Virus record (IMG/VR): IMGVR_UViG_3300020109_000001
Location: 1-61,169 of that record
Length of the DNA stretch: 61,169 nucleotides
Source of the DNA: a virus
Direction: 5' to 3' (one strand)
The stretch's first letter is position 1. Every line of letters starts with the position of its first letter. Shown here in pieces: positions 41,461 to 51,380 of the stretch. The notes under the pieces are model-generated. The model saw only the letters and a list, made by a program, of their open reading frames with translations. It did no database searches and was not told the origin of the DNA. Position numbers and translations under genes: made by a program.

Positions 41461-42392
41461 CAGACCAATCCTTCTACAGTAATCGATGCATAACTGTCAG
41501 CACCGACTTCAAGGTTTGCTGAGAAATCTGTATAGTAGCCAAAGATCATAGTCCCGGCACCATCAGTCATCCCATCGACATAGAACACACAAGGTTTCGC
41601 TCGAATCTTCGCAAGTTCTGTCAAGAGACTCCTGGTCTGATCACTTGGATAGACGATATTGAAGTCACCGTAAATAGAGTAAGGACGCTCAACGATGACA
41701 GGACGTCCGAACTCATCTCGCTCTTTGCGAGAATAATCTCGAATCCCGAAAGTTGGTTTCTCCAAGGTGACACCAATTTCCATTTCCTCACCATACACGA
41801 TCTCACCAATCTCTACAGATGCTGACGAGTCCACACGAACATAGAGAAAGTTACCTGTATAACCTGGTAGACCTGTAAAGATCATATCAGGTATCATCGT
41901 ATATTTTGAGAAGAAGTATTCAAACCAGTTTCGAATTGTTGGACTGCTGGACACTTTTCTTGTTTGAGTCGTTCCAGGTATTGTACTATAGGATGTTCCA
42001 TCAAACGTCTGCATCGCTACAGTCACTGTTTCACCAACAAGCCCAAAGAGTGCAACAGCAGTGACGTTTTCGGTCATTTGAAACCGATAAATCATCTGCC
42101 CAGTATTACCCTTTGCAGATTGTCCAAGTACGCGATCGAAGACTTTGTAACGATTAGAGTATCCAATGTTCACCCATTTTGGATTAGCAGACAACTGATC
42201 TGTAACTGGGTTCACATTGGTGCTCGTGGCGATTGCTTCAAAATCATACCGGAGGGCACCATCTGAAGCAGAGACTCGATCTCCAATCGCATAAGCTGTG
42301 GCACTTGACCAAGTTGGGTATTCGCTTAGGTCAGACCCCGACGATGACGTGAGTACCACATTGTCGGGGTCAACAGGGATCAGGATTTTCAT
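41460..42392 (-). CDS. Tail tip or baseplate protein, 310 aa
   Basis: A possible carbohydrate-binding beta domain (residues 20-60, WSSATAYAIGDRVSASDG, as in CBM5/12-like phage modules) followed by a beta-rich C-terminal half. Directly follows the tape measure (ATGA overlap), a usual place for distal tail proteins. Confidence 0.75.
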   Translation of the reverse strand: MKILIPVDPDNVVLTSSSGSDLSEYPTWSSATAYAIGDRVSASDGALRYDFEAIATSTNVNPVTDQLSANPKWVNIGYSNRYKVFDRVLGQSAKGNTGQMIYRFQMTENVTAVALFGLVGETVTVAMQTFDGTSYSTIPGTTQTRKVSSSPTIRNWFEYFFSKYTMIPDMIFTGLPGYTGNFLYVRVDSSASVEIGEIVYGEEMEIGVTLEKPTFGIRDYSRKERDEFGRPVIVERPYSIYGDFNIVYPSDQTRSLLTELAKIRAKPCVFYVDGMTDGAGTMIFGYYTDFSANLEVGADSYASITVEGLV

Positions 42393-45300
42393 GGTACGCT
42401 AACCTCTGGACGAACAGGGGGTGTTCCATCAACATCCCATTTACGTTGGATATCTGCACTCTGTTTTGCCTGACGAGCGATCTGAGCATTTCCAGAGTTG
42501 TTCTCCTGACGAAGCTGCTTCACTTCATCTCGCAGACCCTTTACTTCTTGGATCAGCGTCGTGGTTGGATTAACAACACCAACCTGACCAGGAACAACAG
42601 GAGCACCTGGAATTGCTGAACCAGATGGATCACTCAAAGGTGAGTCGAAGATACCAGCTTCAGCATTCGCAAGTTTGGCGATGGCTTTATCCAGGTTTTT
42701 CAGAGCATCCGTCAGAGACAGTACAGTCTCTTCCTGGAGACCATACTTCTTCAGTGCTTCTTCAAGACGCTGTTCTGCACCTTTCGCTTGTTCAGCCTGT
42801 TCCTCAGACACACTCTTCAGGAGGCTTGCTGCACGGGCAGAAGCGATCGCAAAGTCAGTGTAACTTCCGAAGTTGTTCACATCAACAGCAGCGGCTCGCT
42901 CAGCAAGATTCTGGAGACTTGTGTCCCAAACTTTCCCAGTTTCCAGAGCAATCCGGAGTTGACGTTCAGCAGCCAAGCGTTGTGCTTCACCAGTAGCGAA
43001 GGCAGCTTCCATCGTCGTATCCGCCAATTGACGGATCGCATCAGATGTTGACTTCAGCGTGTTAATGCGCTCCCGCTCAGCATTTGCAGCGTTACGGGCA
43101 GCATTTTCAGCTTCAGTCACAGCAGCCTGAGCATCTTGGATTGCCCAGATTTGCTGCTGAAGTGCACGGTTACTCGCATCCAGAGTCAGCAACTCACGCT
43201 GACGCAAAGTGCCGGTACGACCCAGAACTTCAAGCAACTGCTCTTCCAGATCTTTCCGTTCAGCTTCAATCGCTTTGGTTTTCTCCAGAGCCCAGATACG
43301 TTGCTGAAGTGCACGGTTAGACGGATGAAGCTGAGCCAACTCTAGACGACGCAGTTCCGCGTTGTTCTCAGTCAGTTCCAACCACTGTTGTTCCAGACCC
43401 TTGCGTTCATCCTCAATCTTCGCGAGATCTTCCAGATGCCAAATTTGGCGCTGGAGAGCGCGGTTCGCAGGATCAAGAGCAGCCAGTTCCAACTTGCGCA
43501 GAGCAGCAGTGTTTCCTTGCAACTGAAGGAGTTGTCGCTCAAGACCCTCCCGCTCTTGCGCGATCGCATTGGCTTTCTCCACTGCCCAAATCTGCTTCTG
43601 AAGAGCACGATTGGCGGGGGAGAGCGCGGCGAGTTCTAGGCGACGCAGTTCGGCTGTATTCCCCTGAGCAGTGAGAAGTGCACGTTCAAGAGTTTCACGT
43701 TCAGCTGCAACACGATTCTCTTCTTCGATCTGCCAGATACGACGCTGCAATGCACGGTTAGAAGGATCAAGCGCAGCCAGTTCCAGTTGCCGCAACGCAT
43801 ACGTTTTGCCTTGGACTTGGAGCAACTGTTGCTCGAGATTCTTCCGTTGGTCATTGATTTCGTTCTGTTTTTCAACAGCCCAAATCTGACGAAGCAGTGC
43901 TCGGTTAGACGGATGAAGAGCGGCAAGTTCACGACGACGCAGTTCCGCGATGTTTCCTTGAGCGGTCAACAGACGAGTCTCAAGATCATAACGTTCCTGC
44001 ATAATGTCGTTGGTCTTGTCTGTCTCGCCAGCCAGTTCCTTCTGCATATTGAGCATCTCGATGAATGCTGGTCCGAGTTTCATCAACTCCGCAACAGCAT
44101 TCGTTCGACCAGCAGCATTGAGTCGGTCGACCAGTTTCCGGAACTGTTCCGTTGTTTGAGGAACAGTCTTGATTCCCAGTTCTTTCAGAGCACCATTGAA
44201 GGACTTCTGTGCATTCTTTGCACGCTCCTGAAGACTGTAGAAGTTCTCATAATAGAAAGATGCCGCTTGAGTAAACTCATTCAGACCACCGAAGAGATCA
44301 GCAAACTTCGATGCTGCAGCTGCACCAGCCACGGACAAATCAAAAGTCCTCAGACCCAAGTCTTTCATGAACACATTGACAGTCGAGAGGCTCGTGGCCA
44401 ATCGTTGCATGGTCTCAACAGCTGTCTCTTCGCCCTGACGATAACGACCGATATTCGGAATCACCTTCTTGACCAAGAGTTCGCTGTATTCTTCCATGCC
44501 TTCCATCAGGCGTTCTTGAATCTCCTCTTGAGACATTCCCTTGGTGCTGAACTTCATCTCAAACTCAACACCTTTGAGAGATGCAGAGTTCAATTTCATA
44601 ATCTTGGAGAAGTCTGTGACAGTCTTACCAATCTCAGAGAATGCTTGACCCAGTGGGTTGGTGAGTTCGTCAGGAGCCTCAGACCACTTAGTCTTGTCAC
44701 TCCGGAACCAACCACCCTTGTAGAATTTGTAGGTGTGGGCAGCAATTCCTTCGGCCATTGAGAACGTCGCCTCAATACCTGTGTCCTTCAGTTTGCGACC
44801 AAACATCTTTTTCGCCAGCGAAACAACACCAACGACAGCACCAATGATTGGAACAGCTGCACCGATTGCTGAAGTGATGCCAGCAATCCCACCCATAGAG
44901 AGACCAGCACCAATCCCAGAGATAGATGAACTGAGTCCACCACTAAGAGCGCCCAGAATACCACCACTAGAAAATCCACTACTGATTCCAGACCAGACAC
45001 CAGAGAGACCACCCAGAACACCACCGCCAGCAGCTGCACCCCAAGTTCCCAATGCCTTCCCGAGAATTCCTTTTCTAACGGGAGCACCTGCTAGTCCAAG
45101 AGCACTCGAAAGGGGATCCATCCCCATTGATATCATGATTCTGTTACGTGCTGCAGTTGCAATCATCTCAGAGAGCATGTTCTTGAACACATTCAGAACG
45201 GAACTGGCAAACTCTTTGAAATCAGAGAATCCAGAAGCAACATAATCACCCCAGGCGTCAGCAATCTCACCGATTGCTCCTTTGACTTTCTCCCATGCTT

Positions 45301-48300
45301 TTTCTTCAGCAGCAACTGCGATCGAACGATCGATAGCATTTTGAATTGCTTCTTTGCTGTATTTGCGCTCGCTCTGAGCAACCTTGTCGATAACCGACTT
45401 AGCAATCTCACGACGCTCAATCTCTTCATCAGAAAGACCAATCAGAGACTTTCTGTAATCCAGTTCCTTATGGATATCAGCCAGAATATCCTTCTGTGCT
45501 TGGCCCTTGTCTTTTGCGCCCTTCTTAGATTTCTTCGCACCCTTTTCTTCCTCCTTATGGAGTTTCTCGGCAGCATTAACAGCACCTTCATATCCATCTT
45601 GGACATGCTTGAGTGCGAGAGAAATCTGACCAGCGTTCGGGATGACATTCCCGAGCATGTTACCAATAACACCAAGTCCCTGACCGGCAGCTTGGCCCGC
45701 TCCACCAATACCGCCTAAACCCGGTATAGCGCCCGCGATAGCTGAGACGCCTTTGAGAAGCCCTGAAAATGCCCGTAGGCCAGCCAACAACTTCGCCAAG
45801 AGCGAAGCCATCATATCAGAGGCTCCACCAATCTCACCCTTCATAATCCCGAAGGCGTTCGCAAGATTGTTAGCGGCACCAACAGAAGTCAAAATGAGAT
45901 TCAATTGTTGTTGAGAAGCACCCAGTCCCTCAAGTTGAGTCTTGAGGGTCTCAGCTTCTTGACGCTGACGCTCCCGAACAACACTGATGTGATCTTGACC
46001 GTACTGAAGCGCCAGACGATCGAGACGAATACGATCCTCAGTCTCTTTCGTGATCTGCTTGATCTCATCTTGGTTTTCACGCATCTTCTCAAGAAGATCG
46101 TTGGCACCATCAACCAGCTTTTCCCATGCGCCAGCAAAAGTCTTGGTTGCTTCAGCACGAAGTTCCACAGAACGAGCCAGATCATATTCGAGCATCTTCT
46201 GCTCGACATACTGTTTAGTGATGTCAACGTTGAAGTCTTTTTGGGCAGCAAAAGCAAGAGCAGTCTGACGAGCCTGTTCACGCTTCAGACGCTCAACTTC
46301 AATTGACTTCTCACCATACCTCAGAATTGCTTGAGACATAGCTATCTGAGACTCTGCAGCAAATTTTGCTTGAGCAGCCTCTTGGATGGCCTTATCAGTC
46401 ATCCCTTCTGTAGAAGTGGCAACCTTACCCCAGGTCCCAGCCAGGGACTTGAGGATTGCGTCAGCCATTCCAAGATAACCAGTTTGTTCAGCAAGTTGAC
46501 CGTTCAAACGATCGACTTCTGCCTGGGCTTCGCGAATTGCATCGGTCTCGAACAACTGAAGTGAAGGACCAACACCAAAGTCGAGTTCAGTCCACCACTT
46601 TGCAGCTGCCAGTCGTTCCTCTGCAACAGCCAATGCTGCTTTGATATCGGCAATGGCTGCATCTGCTTGTGTCTTTAGACCAACAGCTGTATCTAGATTC
46701 CGCTGGTTCTCGAAAGCACGCAGCTTGTTTTGGAAGTCTTCCTGCGAAGCTGTTGCAGTCTTGATTGCGGCATCATATTCCTGAACCAGTTCTCGGTTCC
46801 GGCTGATCTGCATCCCGAATCCGACCAGTGAGGCCAGAAGCATGGCGGGGAGGAAGGTCTTCATCGCCAGTGATGCAGCTTGGACAACCTTCGTAAACGA
46901 TGCGACAGCACCACCAGCAGCAGTCACAGCACTTAGAAGTTGACGTCCGAAGTGCAGAGTCGCCAGTGACGCTGCAACCAGACCGAGGAAACGCAGGTCC
47001 CCCGCCAGTTCGCGAACCGTTCCAGCATTCTCAACCACAGAACGGCTGAAGCTGACCATACTCTCCGACACTCGCATGATCCCGCGCGAAAGTGTTTGCG
47101 AGAAACCAACTGCGTGGTCCATTTCACCGATTGACACCATGAAGGTGTCAGCCATCACAGTCAGTGCCTGGCTGAGAGTCGGCACAGTTTTGCCGAATGT
47201 CTTTTCCAGGTTATCCGATTGAGACAGCAATGCGTCAAAGAATTTCTTCGAAGACAGTTCTCCGGCCAGCATCATCTGGCGGAGTTTCATCACCGATCCG
47301 CCGGTTTCCTCAATCCCTCGTGCAACAGCAACCAGGATAGGATAACCACCTTCCAACAGCGAGTTGAATTCTTCTGCGCGGACCGTACCCATACCGATGG
47401 CCTGAGCCAACTGGAGCAGAGCACCGCGAGTAGAAATTGTTGCACCACCTTGCTGAGCAAGAGCAAGACCAACGTTCTTCGTGAATTGAAGAATCTGATC
47501 TTGCGAGGCACCAAGTTCTTTGGCTGCCATCGTGGTTTTCTGATAGATTTTCGCGAGTTCGTCGACAGGAGATCGGGTCGTACGAGCAATGTCTTGAATT
47601 TCCCGCAGTTTCTCGGCGGCTTGTCCACCTTCAAAACCCAGGACTTTCAAAATGTTCGTAAGTTCGGTGTACTTATTCAGCGAGTTGTAAACTGCGAATA
47701 CACCAATACCTGCAATCAATCCATTAATCGACAGGAGGGAACCATGGATACGAGACAGTGTCCCGAGAAGTCCACGTCCCGAACGGTTATTCCTGTCTTC
47801 AATGCGTTGTGCTTCACGGAGACGCTCGGCTTCAGCACGACGGAACATTGCGTCCATGCGAGCCTGTTCACGCATCATCGATGCAACACGACGTCCTTCA
47901 GCCTGCTCAGCACGGGCAGCGGCAGCAATTTCTCTTTGAGCCTGACGTTCAGCTGCAGCAGCGGCACGATCACGTTCGGCTTGAAGGCGAAGAGAGTTGC
48001 GATAATTGCGACGGAAAGCGGCTTCTTCAGCATCAGCTGCCCGACGAGCGATCGATTCTTGTTTCGCAGCAGCTTGGGCTGCGCGATTGGCTTCTTGTTC
48101 CCGAGCCTTTTGGATCGTCAGTAGACGCTGGAACTGTTGACGCGCTGTGCGATCTTCGACATCCTGTTGACGACGAGAAGCAGCAATCTGACGTTCCCGT
48201 TGACGTTCTTCCTGCAACGCAGCTTGGTCACGCGCTTTCTGCGCCGCAAGAATGCGACGATACTCAGAACGCATCTGACGATCAGCAACAGATTCTGCAC

Positions 48301-48694
48301 GAGCAGCGGCAGCAGCACGCTGTTGTTCAACCCGAACTTCTTGCGCAGCTGCCTGTTCACGCGCACGCTGAAGTTGGAGAGAGCGGGAGTACTGCTGGCG
48401 GACAGACTTGTCTTCCTGCTGACGGATCGCTTCTACACCACGCGCAGCGTTGATGATCAAAGAGGCCCGCGACTTCTCAGCCCGAGCCTCTTCTGCTTTC
48501 ATGCGTGCGATAGACTGACTGGCTTGCGCAATCTTATTCGCGGCCATGCTGTATTCACCAGCCAGACGACGACTGAAAAGCGCAGATGTTGCAGCAGTCT
48601 TCTGCATAGAGTCGGCAAGTTGATCGACTGAACGCTTCCCCCGATCGATATCGGAGGTGTCGAGTTCCATGTCCATATCAACGATGTCGACCAT
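42389..48694 (-). CDS. Tape measure protein, 2101 aa
   Basis: Sets tail length. Residues 1-290 form a long Ala/Arg/Gln/Glu coiled coil; residues 330-500 match the tape measure N-terminal domain (YTELTNILKVLG, AQAIGMGTVRAEEFNSLLEG); hydrophobic Gly-rich stretches lie near 1220-1300. Six tandem 49-residue repeats (43117-43998) occur near residues 1560-1860. The ATG at 48694 overlaps the chaperone gene by 17 bases. Confidence 0.95.
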   Translation of the reverse strand: MVDIVDMDMELDTSDIDRGKRSVDQLADSMQKTAATSALFSRRLAGEYSMAANKIAQASQSIARMKAEEARAEKSRASLIINAARGVEAIRQQEDKSVRQQYSRSLQLQRAREQAAAQEVRVEQQRAAAAARAESVADRQMRSEYRRILAAQKARDQAALQEERQRERQIAASRRQQDVEDRTARQQFQRLLTIQKAREQEANRAAQAAAKQESIARRAADAEEAAFRRNYRNSLRLQAERDRAAAAAERQAQREIAAAARAEQAEGRRVASMMREQARMDAMFRRAEAERLREAQRIEDRNNRSGRGLLGTLSRIHGSLLSINGLIAGIGVFAVYNSLNKYTELTNILKVLGFEGGQAAEKLREIQDIARTTRSPVDELAKIYQKTTMAAKELGASQDQILQFTKNVGLALAQQGGATISTRGALLQLAQAIGMGTVRAEEFNSLLEGGYPILVAVARGIEETGGSVMKLRQMMLAGELSSKKFFDALLSQSDNLEKTFGKTVPTLSQALTVMADTFMVSIGEMDHAVGFSQTLSRGIMRVSESMVSFSRSVVENAGTVRELAGDLRFLGLVAASLATLHFGRQLLSAVTAAGGAVASFTKVVQAASLAMKTFLPAMLLASLVGFGMQISRNRELVQEYDAAIKTATASQEDFQNKLRAFENQRNLDTAVGLKTQADAAIADIKAALAVAEERLAAAKWWTELDFGVGPSLQLFETDAIREAQAEVDRLNGQLAEQTGYLGMADAILKSLAGTWGKVATSTEGMTDKAIQEAAQAKFAAESQIAMSQAILRYGEKSIEVERLKREQARQTALAFAAQKDFNVDITKQYVEQKMLEYDLARSVELRAEATKTFAGAWEKLVDGANDLLEKMRENQDEIKQITKETEDRIRLDRLALQYGQDHISVVRERQRQEAETLKTQLEGLGASQQQLNLILTSVGAANNLANAFGIMKGEIGGASDMMASLLAKLLAGLRAFSGLLKGVSAIAGAIPGLGGIGGAGQAAGQGLGVIGNMLGNVIPNAGQISLALKHVQDGYEGAVNAAEKLHKEEEKGAKKSKKGAKDKGQAQKDILADIHKELDYRKSLIGLSDEEIERREIAKSVIDKVAQSERKYSKEAIQNAIDRSIAVAAEEKAWEKVKGAIGEIADAWGDYVASGFSDFKEFASSVLNVFKNMLSEMIATAARNRIMISMGMDPLSSALGLAGAPVRKGILGKALGTWGAAAGGGVLGGLSGVWSGISSGFSSGGILGALSGGLSSSISGIGAGLSMGGIAGITSAIGAAVPIIGAVVGVVSLAKKMFGRKLKDTGIEATFSMAEGIAAHTYKFYKGGWFRSDKTKWSEAPDELTNPLGQAFSEIGKTVTDFSKIMKLNSASLKGVEFEMKFSTKGMSQEEIQERLMEGMEEYSELLVKKVIPNIGRYRQGEETAVETMQRLATSLSTVNVFMKDLGLRTFDLSVAGAAAASKFADLFGGLNEFTQAASFYYENFYSLQERAKNAQKSFNGALKELGIKTVPQTTEQFRKLVDRLNAAGRTNAVAELMKLGPAFIEMLNMQKELAGETDKTNDIMQERYDLETRLLTAQGNIAELRRRELAALHPSNRALLRQIWAVEKQNEINDQRKNLEQQLLQVQGKTYALRQLELAALDPSNRALQRRIWQIEEENRVAAERETLERALLTAQGNTAELRRLELAALSPANRALQKQIWAVEKANAIAQEREGLERQLLQLQGNTAALRKLELAALDPANRALQRQIWHLEDLAKIEDERKGLEQQWLELTENNAELRRLELAQLHPSNRALQQRIWALEKTKAIEAERKDLEEQLLEVLGRTGTLRQRELLTLDASNRALQQQIWAIQDAQAAVTEAENAARNAANAERERINTLKSTSDAIRQLADTTMEAAFATGEAQRLAAERQLRIALETGKVWDTSLQNLAERAAAVDVNNFGSYTDFAIASARAASLLKSVSEEQAEQAKGAEQRLEEALKKYGLQEETVLSLTDALKNLDKAIAKLANAEAGIFDSPLSDPSGSAIPGAPVVPGQVGVVNPTTTLIQEVKGLRDEVKQLRQENNSGNAQIARQAKQSADIQRKWDVDGTPPVRPEVSVP
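43117..43998 (-). repeat. Six tandem 49-residue (147-bp) repeats in the tape measure
   Basis: Each unit reads E/Q-R-x-x-LE...LL...G.....LR..ELA.L...NRALQ..IW..E. Consecutive units: ERYDLETRLL, QRKNLEQQLL, ERETLERALL, EREGLERQLL, ERKGLEQQWL, ERKDLEEQLL. A 49-residue period (seven heptads) suggests an exact increment of tail length per copy. Confidence 0.9.
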
Positions 48695-48986
48695 TATTCC
48701 TATCCATCATTGCCATCAGAATCGCGTCAAGCTGATCACTGACTTTCTTTCTGTGCTCTTCGATGTCCACAATGAACGGAGGAGGACAGGCTTTGTCAGT
48801 TGACAGGTTGTATTGGTGCGCGAACTCCTGAGAAAGTTGATAAAGAATCTTCACTTCCCAGTGTTGTAGTTCGCGATCCATCAGGCTTGACCATGCAAGA
48901 ATATCTAGCCATGATATTCCTGTATATCCAAATCCCGTTGATCGAACAGGGTTTATCTCAAACAACCAAGTGACAAGATAACTCAT
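48678..48986 (-). CDS. Tail chaperone GT downstream part, via -1 frameshift, 102 aa in its own frame
   Basis: Open in the -1 frame from the slip site at 49106-49112 through its ATG at 48986 to the stop at 48678. Reading through gives a fused protein of about 281 residues with the upstream gene. It resembles the T part of the lambda GT tail assembly chaperone by position and by helical sequence (SWLDILAWSSLMDRELQHWEV). Confidence 0.75.
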   Translation of the reverse strand: MSYLVTWLFEINPVRSTGFGYTGISWLDILAWSSLMDRELQHWEVKILYQLSQEFAHQYNLSTDKACPPPFIVDIEEHRKKVSDQLDAILMAMMDRNNGRHR

Positions 48987-49084
48987 CTCTGGTTCTGGAG
49001 GCAGGTGCGCGGTGGTGGTGTTCCACCGCGATCCCGATCCTTCAACTGGTGCCGACAGCCAGGCATGCTGTCGAACAAACAGTG

Positions 49085-49522
49085 TTAGTTGTTCGAGTTG
49101 GTCTGCAAAAAATTCTCGGCCTCAGCCACAAATTCATCGACCTGACGACGCAGCCAAGGACGAGCCTTGTAGATCATCTTGGCGTTCTCACGGGTGCAAG
49201 CAAGTTCTGCTTTCTCACCGTACTCATTCGGCCAGACCATGCCCTCCCAGCCGGTGGTCACAGAGGCCAGCAAATCTGCACTCTGTTCCTCAATCTCGGC
49301 GAGAGATTGTTCCTTGTTCTTCCGCTTGCTGTTCTGGCGCATGTGAAAATCCATGCGGTTGCGGAAGGTCTTCGAATCGTTCCCCTTCAGGAAGATGCGG
49401 ATAGGTTTCGTCTCACCCATCTCATCAACGAAGGTCATTTCTTCACCCGTCACCGGGTTCCGGACAACCATGGGAGCGCCTTCTTCGGCAGCGTTGCCAA
49501 GGTCAAGATCAAAGATATCCAT
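49085..49522 (-). CDS. Tail assembly chaperone G-like protein, 145 aa
   Basis: Lies between tail tube and tape measure. Helical, acidic end, with a TFRNRMDFHMRQ region as in Gp13/G-type chaperones. It ends eight codons after the slippery run. GT fusions of this kind guide the tape measure during tail growth. Confidence 0.85.
   Translation of the reverse strand: MDIFDLDLGNAAEEGAPMVVRNPVTGEEMTFVDEMGETKPIRIFLKGNDSKTFRNRMDFHMRQNSKRKNKEQSLAEIEEQSADLLASVTTGWEGMVWPNEYGEKAELACTRENAKMIYKARPWLRRQVDEFVAEAENFLQTNSNN
49106..49112 (-). promoter_or_regulatory. -1 programmed frameshift site (minus strand TTTTTTG)
   Basis: Zero frame reads GAG AAT TTT TTG, so the heptamer is T TTT TTG, of the X XXX XXY type. 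No stop interrupts the -1 frame between this site and the ATG at 48986. Confidence 0.8.
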
Positions 49523-49550
49523 TTTCAGTTTCCATAGTCTCAGGTCTCAA

Positions 49551-49583
49551 GCTGGGGTCGGTGAGACCAATCCCGACCCCAGC
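49551..49583 (-). terminator. Hairpin after the major tail gene
   Basis: Perfect 11-bp stem GCTGGGGTCGG/CCGACCCCAGC with an 11-nt loop, between the tail tube stop (49602) and the chaperone start (49522). No T run. It probably limits read-through or stabilises the abundant tail tube mRNA. Confidence 0.65.
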
Positions 49584-49601
49584 CACCCATCTGCTGATGG
49601 A

Positions 49602-50054
49602 TTAGGCGGCGACGCGGACGATCAGGTCGCTGTCGACTTCCACGGTCGGCGATGCAGTGACAACGTCATCGACACCACCAACGTTCGGCTTGAAGGACAT
49701 CACTTTGCCCATCAGATAGTATTTCGCACCACTCTGCAGAGTGACCATGAATGCGTAGGATTCATCGCTTTCCAGCGCTTCTTCCATCAGAATTTGACCC
49801 GCATCCACAGGGTCCAGAGCCAGCGCGGGGTTCAGAGTCCCGTTGTTGTAGCTGCCTTTGCCTTTCTTCACACCACGGGTGCTCAGAGGCTGGTGAGTCA
49901 CCAGGGCGAATTCTTTGCCGAATTCACCGATGTTCGTGATCTCACCGACAGCGACATAGGACTTCGCAGCATATCCAGCTGCATCAGCGGTAGCAGGGGC
50001 ACCTGGGGTGCTCGCGATCGAAAGAGACGCGCCTGCAGCAGTTTGCCAAGCCAT
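49602..50054 (-). CDS. Major tail (tube) protein, 150 aa
   Basis: Begins MAWQTAAGASLSIASTPGAP, with a beta-rich tail tube pattern (YVAVGEITNIGEFGKEFALV, YAFMVTLQSGAKYYLMGKVMSF) as in siphophage tubes. Its position after the terminator gene and before the chaperone supports the call. Confidence 0.88.
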   Translation of the reverse strand: MAWQTAAGASLSIASTPGAPATADAAGYAAKSYVAVGEITNIGEFGKEFALVTHQPLSTRGVKKGKGSYNNGTLNPALALDPVDAGQILMEEALESDESYAFMVTLQSGAKYYLMGKVMSFKPNVGGVDDVVTASPTVEVDSDLIVRVAA

Positions 50055-50078
50055 GATTTTCTCCTATCCAGATGGCAT

Positions 50079-50471
50079 TTATGCAGGTTTCATAAATCCT
50101 TGATACCTGACCTGCACAGGCATTCGGTAGTGTGTTGCTCCATCCGGATATCCAGAAAGCCGATGAGGCCAATGATTGACTCTCGCCCCAGCCAGCACAG
50201 CATTATAGAAATGATTCTGGACCCTTCGCGCAACAGTCAGTGCTTCATCGGAACCTGTGTTCGCAAGCACCCTCACAGAGATTTGAAATCTCCCTGTGAA
50301 CTCATGCGTTCCATCTAGAGACCTCCGGAAAGGTTCATCAGGAACAGATTCTACAATCAACAAGGTGTCATCCTCACCTTGCCAATGTTGGTTTTCCCAC
50401 ACAATCGAGGGGCGGGGAGAGAGCGCGGTCAGATGTAGTGCCGCAGCATTCAGAATGTCATCTTCAGTCAT
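50079..50471 (-). CDS. Tail terminator/completion-like protein, 130 aa
   Basis: Fits the DUF4128-type tail terminator pattern (GRFQISVRVLANTGSDEALTVARRVQNHF). Place in the order (before the tail tube) agrees. Caps the tail tube and joins it to the head. Confidence 0.7.
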   Translation of the reverse strand: MTEDDILNAAALHLTALSPRPSIVWENQHWQGEDDTLLIVESVPDEPFRRSLDGTHEFTGRFQISVRVLANTGSDEALTVARRVQNHFYNAVLAGARVNHWPHRLSGYPDGATHYRMPVQVRYQGFMKPA

Positions 50472-50890
50472 TCCATCATACTCGCTCTCTTGGCTTCGTC
50501 CCTCGCGATCCTTTTCGCCAATCCTTCACCATATTCGATGAAGTGAACACCTGCCTGGTTGTAGTATCGACCCAGAGAGTCGGTTCCAGTAAATCCATAG
50601 TTGATACGATCAGCATAAGGTGCTGTCCATCCCCAACGGATATTGCCTTCAAACGGTGGTAGAGAGATCAATTCCCGATAGGCTTCAGCACCAATCAGAA
50701 GCGTCCCTCCCGCATCTACCACAAGCGAGTCTCGGAGTTCGCCAGTAACAACAGGCATCCGACCGCCGCTACTCCGAGGTCTTTGTTGTGCCTGCATAAT
50801 TCTCGCTGCAGTCATCACCTTAACATAGTCAAGACGGTGCTTGACCATTGCGGCCCAGCGATCGGCCTGTGAGAAGCGAAATCGCGCCAT
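50468..50890 (-). CDS. HK97 gp10-like head-tail protein, 140 aa
   Basis: Signature of the gp10 family: PVVTGELRDSLVVD, YADRINYGFTGTD and FIEYGEGLAKRIARD. Start MARFRFSQ at 50890. Adjoins the tail terminator by an ATGA overlap. Confidence 0.8.
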   Translation of the reverse strand: MARFRFSQADRWAAMVKHRLDYVKVMTAARIMQAQQRPRSSGGRMPVVTGELRDSLVVDAGGTLLIGAEAYRELISLPPFEGNIRWGWTAPYADRINYGFTGTDSLGRYYNQAGVHFIEYGEGLAKRIARDEAKRASMME

Positions 50891-51023
50891 ATCAGACCCC
50901 ATATTGAGGAGCGCTGGAGAGGCTCGCAGGCGGGCGTAACGCCCTAACGGGTAACGCCCTAGCGGCTAGGGCGTTCCGGGCCTCCAGCGGGCTGCTCAGC
51001 GGCTCTCAGGTACGTTTCAAAGG
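50891..51023. repeat. Dispersed intergenic element copy
   Basis: Contains AGGCGGGCGTAACGCC, a run of GGGTAACGCCCTAGCGG words and GCTGCTCAGCGGCTCTCAG (50990-51008). It separates two genes inside the head-tail cluster, where other gaps are only a few bases. Confidence 0.5.
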
Positions 51024-51380
51024 CTAACCCGCTACCGTAGCGTTCCAAAGTACGGTGAGACCGGCTGGAGCGATCTCTTTGACCGTTTGGATCGTCAGAA
51101 TTGAATCTCCGAACTCGATCTGATCATTGTCTTCAACTTTGACACGACCAATAGTCGAGATGAGGAAACTGTTCTTCGTAATCGAAAGACGTGCGTCATT
51201 GGGTGACGTGATTGTCTTTGTGATCCGAAAGACAGTGATTCTCTTCCGAATTGGCTCACCAATTGTTGGTCGATGCTCTGGACCAGTCTTTGGTCCTGGC
51301 TTGAGGAGATATGCTTCTGTACCAAACTCAGCAAGCATCTCTTCAGCCATTGAGCGAAATTCAGCGTAGATGGGGTTCAT
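51024..51380 (-). CDS. Head-tail joining protein, 118 aa
   Basis: Unrecognised beta-rich protein at the position of neck/stopper proteins (before gp10-like). Features KRITVFRITKTITSPNDARLSI and IGRVKVEDNDQIEFGDSILTI form a small barrel. Directly follows the connector gene. Confidence 0.65.
   Translation of the reverse strand: MNPIYAEFRSMAEEMLAEFGTEAYLLKPGPKTGPEHRPTIGEPIRKRITVFRITKTITSPNDARLSITKNSFLISTIGRVKVEDNDQIEFGDSILTIQTVKEIAPAGLTVLWNATVAG

Noticed and set aside
47219-48453. Rightward frames of 301 and 231 residues inside the tape measure
   Set aside because: Opposite strand of a repeated, Ala/Arg-rich coding sequence; composition is unlike a protein.
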